Shown here: positions 57,221 to 64,000 of the stretch, one piece after another | How the letters are laid out: each line of letters opens with the position of its first letter | Numbering within the stretch: the stretch's first letter is position 1 | Assembly (NCBI RefSeq): GCF_011397635.1 | Contig: NC_064754.1 | Span: 30,174,543 to 30,238,542 of the forward strand | DNA from: Epinephelus fuscoguttatus | Lineage: Eukaryota; Chordata; Actinopteri; Perciformes; Serranidae | Direction: 5' to 3' | DNA length: 64,000 bases | Notes under the pieces: model-generated | Seen by the model: the letters and a program-made list of their open reading frames with translations, nothing else | Told to the model about the DNA's origin: nothing | Databases searched by the model: none | Program-made: the position numbers and the translations under genes

Positions 57221-58361
57221 TGTCGTCACGCGTGCAGAGGAATCTAGCCATGTTGGAGTTGTTATATAAAGCAACGCCGGGTATGAGAAGGGTCATTGTG
57301 TGTGGCGCTAGCGCAGACTTTATCGATGCACTCTGTGAAATAGCTTTAAATGTGTTGAGAGGTAACATCCCTTTGACAGAAAAACAGTACTCTCAGTTAA
57401 AAAAGAAGAGAGGCATCATCAGACTGGTTGCGGACAAAAATGTTAAACATTTAAATAAGAAAAGAGGATTAACCAGAGCGGCGGGTTTTACTACCACTAC
57501 TTGGAGCGGCTATACCATTTATCACAAGCCTGATAAGCAGAGGTTAAGAAAGAAGAATATGGAGCATGCACAGAAGATGTTTTTGGTTCCTCAGCATCAG
57601 CTTGACATGTTAAAACAGCAGCAGCAGCAGCAGCATCAGGACCAAAACACTGCAAGCATAAGACAGGTAGTACAAAACGACCTTGACCGAGCCATGTCTG
57701 ACATATTGAAACTACCGGACACAGACATATATGAAAAGCCAAAAAATACTCTCAAGTACTGCAGCGTTATTTGGCATTGGTGAGACAGGGTGAGCGTGAA
57801 AAAACTGTACTGACCCTGGCAATGCCTGATAACGAAATTAGACCAGAGGACCGCAGACCTGATGATGATGATGATGGGCATAAAAAGGACACGGTTTTAG
57901 AGGGTGTGTTAAAACACATTCCTAAAAGAAGTCAGAGAAATGCTGAATACATTCTAGATGCAATTACCCGCTCAAAGCATGTTTTATCCTGGACAGACAA
58001 CGCTGAAATTGTTGTTAACGGCCGTCCCCTCCACGGTACTCATTTGTATGACCTGGTGAAAAGTGTCACTGCATCACACAATATTTCAGACATTTCTAGA
58101 CCACTGGGGTGGGACGTGTTCCTAAAAACCCTAGCCCATTTAAACATACCTTTAATGGCCATCCCTAACAAACAGGTGCGTGGGGATATAGCGGAGTATA
58201 AAAGAATCGGAGACGCCCCTAGTTTTTCATCCCATAAAAGCAAGGGGAAAAAACGGTCGGTAATAGGCTCACCGGGGTGCTTTAGCGCCCCACTAAGGAC
58301 ACCTGCTTCAACACGTTCACTACCTCACAGACTAAACACTTCACAGTGGGAGGATTTTTAA
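57220..58361 (+). pseudogene. Conserved Polinton protein of unknown function
   Basis: ATG at 57220 overlaps the ATPase stop (TAATG). First piece 57220-57783: MSSRVQRNLAMLELLYKATP, IVCGASADFIDALCEIA, a QQQQQQ run and a C-terminal stretch that loses frame near 57740. The second piece runs to 58361: LVRQGEREKTVLTL, an Asp run, HVLSWTDNAEIVVNGRPLHG, GWDVFLKTLAHLNIP and a basic tail. Proteins with this GS/GTHL.DLV and GW..FL..L..LNVP ending recur in animal Polintons, and their role is unknown. One frameshift separates the two halves. Confidence 0.7.
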
Positions 58362-58766
58362 TAATAATAAAAGTGTGTGTGTGTGTGTAATTTTGTTACA
58401 TTTGTTCTGATTTCTTTATATTTTTAATATTTACTATTGAATGTCGTTTGAATGTATTTGGTTTTTTTTTAACTTTTGACCAATTTAATGTATTTTTGTT
58501 TTATCTCTTGACCATATGAATGTATTTTTGTTTTAACCCTTGACCTATTGAATGTACCATCATTTTTCATCATTACTATTATTAAATTCTTGACCTATTG
58601 AATGTATTTTTGTTTATAACTCTTGATCAATTGAATGTCTGTTTTATTTTTCATTATTACTATTATTAAATTCTTGACCAAATGAATGTATTCTACAAAT
58701 GTGTTAAATAAATGGAATGTCTGAACTGCGGATCATGCTTTCTCTCTCTCTCTTTATTTATTAGAA
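58362..58766. repeat. Convergent intergenic region with tandem AT-rich repeats
   Basis: Four to five copies of a TTGAC.TATTGAATGTATTTTTG-type unit of 45-80 bp, plus a GT run (58376-58389). AATAAA occurs near 58367 and 58706 on the plus strand, and TTTATT near 58752 serves the minus strand. Similar text occurs at 50195-50275. Confidence 0.7.
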
Positions 58767-59295
58767 TTATTCACAGTCACACAGCATGTTGCTGCACTGT
58801 ACACATGTAAAATTATATCCACGACATACAGAGGGCTGTATTTTGTTTACAAACTTGCACACCATAGCATCATTGCGTGCCAGATTAGCACTATACATGT
58901 TTAACATTCTTGTAAAAGGAATTCCTCTTTGTATATGACACAGAAAAAAGACACAATGCTGTCCACAGGCTGTAGAGTAGTTGTTCTGAACCTGCCTCTG
59001 GGAATAATACACGTCTGCACAGTTTTCAACGAGGTATCTGTATATCTCCGATGGAAATTTGTCGCTGTCGGGAGGTTTCCAAAGCTATCAAAAAATATCC
59101 ATGCTTCTGTTTCGTAATATAAATAGCGAGCCAGTGTTCACCGGGCATGTTTGAGGGGTGTGTATTCACAACCAGCATGGCTGGGAACGCTGTGCCTTTA
59201 TGGTTTGACAGTTGGTCGCATGCCAGGACTCCTAAAAAATTTGTCCCGTTAATGATTCTTTTATTGAGGATGCCGGTCAGCTCTATAGTGTTCAT
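58764..59295 (-). pseudogene. Polinton adenain-like cysteine protease, frameshifted
   Basis: Would mature capsid proteins. The first piece (59295-59026) starts MNTIELTGILNKRI and carries FLGVLACDQL and MPGEHWLAIY with the catalytic His. The second piece (59012-58764) carries STACGQHCVFFLCHI with the oxyanion Gln and nucleophile Cys. The frame breaks between them, at about 59020. The Asp/Glu position was not assigned. Total length of about 175-180 residues is normal. Confidence 0.85.
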
Positions 59296-60611
59296 GGCTG
59301 ATACCGCTTCTTCTTTTTAGTAATAATCCAAAAGTACTTGTCTCTTGTTTGATATTTCGATAACAGAATCGTAAACAGCATAACACGAGGTTAACGGTGC
59401 GCTGTAGAGGTACTCTGAAACGGACTTCCAACCTCACATTACCACTTTTAATCAGTGATACATTCCCTGCACGACCGTCGTCAGGTTCCAGATTGAAGCA
59501 AAATAACGTGTAACCATTCCCGAAATCATTACGTGATATGGCCAGAGACCTGTCTTTTAAATGACGTCCTGTAGTTTGTACCAGCTGGAAATACTCTCTC
59601 ACATACTGACCTCTCTGAAATAGTGGCTGAAAGGGCTTTGCAGGGTGAGACTGCCCGTCTGCGTACAAGCTAATAAACTCTGTATCGTAATGCTGAAAAC
59701 AGAAGGGGTTCGGTTATAGCTCCCCGAATATGCCTCATGGTCAACAAAGCCTATGATGACGAATTTGGGGATTTGTCCCATGTAAAGATTTTCCTGGTTG
59801 CACACTCTTGTTCCTGCAGGTATGGAAAATGTTTTCAGAGCCACTCTGTCAATAGCGTATTTAGCGTTAGTGTGCTGCAGTGCCCTGCTATGCGCCAATC
59901 TAACGGCAGGTGCCACGCCACCTTTTTCACAAATAAGCTAGCGATACGATCTTCACGGCGTATTGATTATTTTGCGCAGATCATTAAGGCAAACTCGTCC
60001 TTTGATCGAATAAATTTTAGGAAATGTCTATACCGTTTAGCAATAACTTTTCCTGAAAAAACAAATCGGAGTGTATCGGTGCTATTAATTCCACAGTGCG
60101 ACTGTTGGCGGTGTATCGCCCTCTTTGGCTGGCCGCCGTTATCTCGGTTATGGAGGCAGCATTCATGTGGTCTGCTGTGTCTTTACAAAACAGGCGCTGC
60201 TAAACTGCGTATCCAAGGTGTCCTTTCCGTAGTTGATTAAACACTCGATTATCCCTCGATGCGGGTATGTGTTGGAAGATTGGGTTATAAGCCTGTCTCC
60301 TAACATGATATCCACTTGCGAGAATAACGTACACCGGGTAATTTACAAAACCCACATCTGCGGCTTGGGCCAAATCGGTACCATCGGGTTCGTGATTCTC
60401 GCGCGCATGTACAGGTAGGTATCGTTTAGATCAATGTAATCCTCGCGCATGCTGATATAAAAAATTCCAGAGGCCCGGCATCCCGTAATGCCGAAACCGG
60501 GGGTATTTCGACAAATGTAGATTTTTCAATGGATGTCTGTGTATACGGCACTGTGAACAGATCCAGCTCCGTCTTCACACATTCTTCCGACTGGTTGTGT
60601 ATGAGTGCCAT
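59261..60611 (-). pseudogene. Polinton major capsid protein (double jelly roll), broken
   Basis: The N-terminal piece (60611-60426) has ECVKTELDLFTVPYTQTSIE and FVEIPPVS, typical of the family. The middle, about 60425-59920, is scattered over frames. The C-terminal pieces (59916-59599, 59668-59261) read KFVIIGFVDHEAYSGSY, LYADGQSHPAKPF, NGYTLFCFNLEPDD and VRLEVRFRVPL. Total length of about 440 residues fits. Several frameshifts; not functional. Confidence 0.85.
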
Positions 60612-60652
60612 GGCTGTTGAGGTTGTTTCTCTTCTCAGACTAGAATATGTCT

Positions 60653-61093
60653 TTACGCAGAATCACCGTCTTTTGGAAGTTGTGCTTCTCTTGGTGGCGA
60701 CTTCTTTCTGATGCGTCGTGTCACTTTGACGGTCGTTTTACGCTTTTTGGACCTGCCGGAGCTGCGACCCCTCGATGAGGGGGGTCTTTTGGACGGTCTT
60801 TTTCTGATCACCATCAACCCGTTTCCTTCCTGTCGTCTCGATACAGCGCTTCTGGCAATGTTGGACGCCATATCCCCTACAATGTTTACAGCCGCGTTTT
60901 TTAAATGTGGCTTGGCGATGCTGAATCCTTTTTAAATAACGGTACAGCCATTCTAAGCAAGCCTCAAATATGCCGCCTAAACCGTTACCGTATTGTGTAC
61001 TTGAACCTATAAATCCAGGTAATTCGCCACCGCTTGGTTCATGTAATATGTCATATATCGGGCATCGTCACGCACATATGGTGTGTAGGCCAT
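60653..61093 (-). pseudogene. Polinton basic virion core protein, frameshifted
   Basis: Starts MAYTPYVRDDARYMTYYMNQ on the minus strand, loses frame within about 25 codons, and regains a long frame at 60871 (MASNIARSAVSRR). That part ends in a very basic region (RKRPSKRPPSSRGRSSGRSK, KRKTTVKVTRRIRKKSP). Its place next to the capsid gene and its composition resemble the adenovirus pX-type core protein gene of adintoviruses, a DNA-condensing role by analogy. Confidence 0.65.
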
Positions 61094-61109
61094 TTCTCAG
61101 GTCTAGAAA

Positions 61110-61875
61110 TACTGCTTCACAGGTCTAAAGTGTAGTTTAACAATCACTTTTCCGTGCGTGAATGGTATATACTGGTTTTGATCGTTTTTAACGATATCTC
61201 GATATCGCCAATGACAGATTTGGAGAGCGATGTATAGTGTGGCTTGTCATATGTCAGAGTGGGCATCGACCTACCTCCGGCGTTATATTTATACATCGGA
61301 GGAGCGCGTACGTGGCTGTCTCACTAGCTGATAATCAACAATATCGCTGTAAACGTATATATTATAAACTCCCCCAAAAATATCTGCGGGGTGAGGAGAG
61401 GCGTAGATTTTCTTAAAAATAGGGGTCGCCGGTATCTCAAACGGCTCACCGGGCTTAAAACCCAATATTTCGGCCAGTTTCCCGCGGAACGTCACCTTAT
61501 ATCCTTCTCCTCCCGAAAAATGAACGTGATTTGTAATGTTGTTATATTGAAGACCTAAGCGCGATGTTATCGGGTTACCGATGCATTTAGCATTAAATTC
61601 TTTTAGTATTCTGGGAATGGAGTCGTAAAACCCGGCAAACAGTGTTATAGTGGCTGTCTGGTTGGTTTTACTATCGTATATAATGCGTCCGCGTCAGAAG
61701 CAGGAACGCGTTGACCACACCTAGGGTACTGAAGTTCAATAACCCCACCTATGCGGTTCGCTCAGAACAATCGGTTTGCTAATTTTGTTCGGTAGCGCCA
61801 TATCTTGTTATTAGGATACACGTGTAGCGATGCATTACTCGGTAACGTGACATAAAATCCGTTCTTGTTCTCCAT
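61110..61875 (-). pseudogene. Polinton penton-like minor capsid protein, broken
   Basis: Minus-strand ATG at 61875 (MENKNGFYVTLPSNASLHVY). A break near 61765-61690 with stops follows, then a good frame to 61289 (MTFRGKLAEILGFKPGEP, VYNIYVYSDIVDYQLV). After another shift a C-terminal stretch YDKPHYTSLS lies near 61240. The Y(S/T)DIVD.Q.V text is typical of the Polinton penton protein, the vertex protein of the capsid. Confidence 0.7.
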
Positions 61876-61936
61876 CTTCTTGATGTTGTTGGGACGTGCG
61901 ACAATTCCAAAGTGGCTGTGTAAACAGGTAACATCC

Positions 61937-61939
<3 letters not shown>

Positions 61940-61969
<30 letters not shown>
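61940..61969. repeat. AT microsatellite
   Basis: About 14 AT units between the penton-like gene and integrase, upstream of the penton ATG. Confidence 0.95.
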
Positions 61970-61971
<2 letters not shown>

Positions 61972-62110
61972 ACGTCAACGATGTCCTTTTCAGAGACCCA
62001 CGAGTTAAATTTCTCAGGCCACCCCAACCATTTCACAAGCGCCATCTTTTTCCGGCCTATAGTTTTTCTGGATATTATTTTCTCTATTTTAAACACCTTG
62101 TTTTTGTCAA

Positions 62111-63049
62111 TGATTACCGGCTGTAGCTCAGGCTCGTAAAATGTGCCTTTACCTCTTCACCCGAGCAATCTGATATTCTATACACAGGCTGGTCGCGGGC
62201 TATGCGCCTAGTTATTGTAAAAAACTCGTCTGTATATGTTTGTTCATAACCTTTTCTAAACACACCGCGGAGTTTTGATATTCTCACAGTGTCCCCTACA
62301 TTATATTTGAACGATACGATCTTCTGCGGTTTCTTCTTCTTCTTCTTCTCCTTGTACAGCGTGTTAAAGACGAGCTTCTCGTTGTCTTTGTTTACATCGG
62401 ATGGGGTCATCTTTATCGATCTGTGGTGAGACTTGTTGTAAGCGTTGACGAGGTCCTGGACGACATCAACATATCTACGCCGAATTAACAGGCGTTAGAT
62501 ATCTCCACATGCGGGTCTTAAATGTTCTGTTGAAACGTTCAACCGTGCTAGCCTTAGTCTCGTTTGAGGTAGAGAAATGTTTAATTTTATACACCTCCAT
62601 TAGATGTTGAAACTGTTTGTTATAAAACTCTGTCCCCTGATCGGTTTGGAGTTTTACAGGTATGCGCCTTCGTTCAAAATGTCTTCAAACACCTTTGCAA
62701 CAGATGCACCGGTCTTGTTTTTAAGACACCTAACCCATGCATATTTAGAAAATACATCGATACATGTCAGCAGGTAGCACACACTGTCATTTTCTGCTGA
62801 ATATTCACTCATGTCCACCAGATCGGCCTGGAACTGTTTGTCAATACGCTAACCAACACCCTATTTCTAGGAAGTGTACAGCTGCTTTAGCGTGGAGGGT
62901 ATACACATCTTGCCCCTGTAAGTAACGCTTACTTCAGGCATCCCCGAGCCTCCCAGTGCATTTTCTAACAGCATCGCAAAGTTTTGTACACCTCCAAGAC
63001 CCCCTGGGTGTGCGGGGTCGTGGTAAATCTTGTCTAGCGTGCGCTCCAT
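62111..63049 (-). pseudogene. Polinton retroviral-type integrase, broken
   Basis: Would insert the element. The N-terminal piece (63049-62867) has MERTLDKIYHDPAHPGGLGG. The core domain (about 62850-62480), spread over frames, shows FQADLVDMSEYS (first Asp), LQTDQGTEFYN (second Asp) and TKASTVERFNRTFKTRM with the Glu. The C-terminal piece (62410-62114) holds the SH3/chromodomain-like VGDTVRISKLRGVFRKGYEQ and ends HFTSLSYSR. At least three breaks. Catalytic residues are still legible. Confidence 0.88.
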
Positions 63050-63109
63050 ATTCAGTCAACAACACAAGTGGCCAAGATGAGGTCGACACACCGTCTTTTA
63101 TTTATTTAT

Positions 63110-63440
63110 TTATGGTTTTTCAACATGTTTAGGTATTTTACACACCGTCACATCTCTGTCTATCATGTGTCGCACTAGGTGCTGAACTGCATCACAAACA
63201 TCTAATGGTACACCATTTTTAATCATCAAAACACACATCACAAAGAAATGCACAAAGACAAATAACATGGCGTGTTGCAAACGCCTCAGACTCATTACAG
63301 TTTGTGAAATATGCCGTTACCACATCTTTAACCGCTGATGAACTGTGTGCTGCCGCACACACTGTATCATTCCAATTTTTAACACTTGTCCTTATAACGT
63401 TTAAATGGTTGTTGAATGTAACACATTCGCGAGGACACCG
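63110..63440 (-). pseudogene. Unrecognised minus-strand Polinton reading frame, probably shifted
   Basis: About 63440-63230 is open in one minus frame (NNHLNVIRTSVKNWNDTVCA, then DVVTAYFTNCNESEAFATRH and a Cys-rich hydrophobic stretch). It continues in another frame to 63110 (DAVQHLVRHMIDRDVTVCKI). Combined it would be about 100 residues, alpha-helical in look. No family recognised. Confidence 0.35.
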
Positions 63441-63561
63441 TCACGGTAATTACCCGTGCAGAAGTGATGTCAGTCTGTTCACGGCATGGCGTCTTTCCAC
63501 GTGAAAAGATATGTGGCTAATGTGATCCCAAAGAACAACATCATTTTTTCTGCGGTAAATA

Positions 63562-63975
63562 TTACAAATCTGTCGATATGCAGCAGCAGCACTTGGTCCA
63601 CACGGTGAAGGTCTTGCGTAAAGCGGTCTCGTGCTTGTGGTCCTCCTCCGTCTCCATTTCCTCTTTGGCAGATGGTCCGTCACATCCGGGTCTGAGATAG
63701 TGTCTCAGAGTCTCGGCCGCTCCTAAAAGCCTGTCTTGTGAGAAAGCCCCCGGTGATATCTGCGCAAACAGGTAATGCAGAGCTTTTCCTAGAGACGGGT
63801 TGAACACAGAGTCCAGGATCTGGTCAAAATACATACATCTGATCTGATCAAAATCATACAAGCAAGAGTGTCGACGCTGACTCGGGTGGTTGATTTTACA
63901 CCCGTTGCAGAGAGCTCTTGTTTTTTCCAGCCCTGCGTGATACTGGCGTGATAGAAAGTCTTTGATCGTGTCCAC
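63562..63975 (-). CDS. Unrecognised Polinton protein with Cys/His cluster
   Basis: An undamaged 137-codon frame starting MDTIKDFLSRQYHAGLEKTR. It has CNGCKINHPSQRRHSC, a possible zinc-binding CxxC...H...H..C cluster, followed by helical text (YFDQILDSVFNPSLGKALHY). It lies rightmost in the visible Polinton, on the same strand as integrase and capsid genes. Function unknown. The last residues (CCCCIS) may be past a frame break. Confidence 0.55.
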   Translation of the reverse strand: MDTIKDFLSRQYHAGLEKTRALCNGCKINHPSQRRHSCLYDFDQIRCMYFDQILDSVFNPSLGKALHYLFAQISPGAFSQDRLLGAAETLRHYLRPGCDGPSAKEEMETEEDHKHETALRKTFTVWTKCCCCISTDL

Positions 63976-64000
63976 GTCGTCTTTTGTCAGGGACCGTGTC

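Larger units (their letters stand above)
49191..64000. mobile_element. Polinton/Maverick, left 14.8 kb, degraded
   Basis: Identified by the full gene set: family B DNA polymerase, packaging ATPase, adenain-type protease, double-jelly-roll major capsid protein, penton-like protein, basic core protein and retroviral-type integrase. It begins where L1 homology ends. Polintons start with AG, and AGGGGACC at 49191 is a candidate left terminus. The right terminus is outside the window. Plus-strand genes face minus-strand genes with convergence at about 58.4-58.8 kb. Nearly every gene has frameshifts. Related elements are also described as adintoviruses. Confidence 0.9.

Noticed and set aside
49191..64000. 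Integrated adenovirus
   Set aside because: Protease, capsid and polymerase resemble adenovirus types, but a retroviral-type integrase and the gene layout mark a Polinton/Maverick.

Overview
The window reads as nuclear DNA of a teleost fish; the species cannot be fixed from sequence. It has intron-containing vertebrate genes with GT-AG junctions, dense miniature transposons, fish-type L1 and I-clade LINE fragments, a fish-style pyrin-domain (PYD) family, and a large Polinton/Maverick at the right end. All coordinates are hand-derived and no search was run.

Left part (1-28 kb). After a probable 3' UTR of an unseen upstream gene (1-2345) comes mri1 (4990-17125, six exons, 353 codons), an enzyme of methionine salvage. 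Then comes c19orf53, the Leydig cell tumour 10 kDa protein homolog (23336-25552, three exons, 97 codons). Both are on the plus strand and adjacent, the same neighbours as in human 19p13. Intergenic and intronic DNA is mostly nonautonomous DNA transposons. One of them (2999-3251) carries a 65-bp copy of mri1 exon 1 between inverted repeats.

Middle (28-46.4 kb). A lone RGS-type C-terminal exon lies on the minus strand (27991-28148). It is followed by a modular death-fold locus (31911-46392): a short start exon, one full CARD exon, then seven PYD exons. The PYD exons after the first are each preceded by a 29-50 nt exon. All junction phases agree, so the array can be read as one CARD-(PYD)7 open frame. 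The short exons look like remnants of duplicated CARD exons cut down by an internal splice donor. The likely role is inflammasome or death-fold scaffolding; this is inferred from domains only.

Right part (46.4-64 kb). A decayed L1 (46500-49190), itself interrupted by another repeat, is broken by a Polinton that runs off the right edge. Plus-strand Polinton genes: a spliced left-arm gene with its own TATA/CCAAT promoter, a basic coiled-coil protein, protein-primed family B DNA polymerase, packaging ATPase, and a conserved Polinton protein. Minus-strand genes: adenain-like protease, major capsid protein, basic core protein, penton-like protein, integrase, and two unrecognised ORFs. Almost all carry frameshifts or stops, so this copy is a fossil, although several reading frames are still long.
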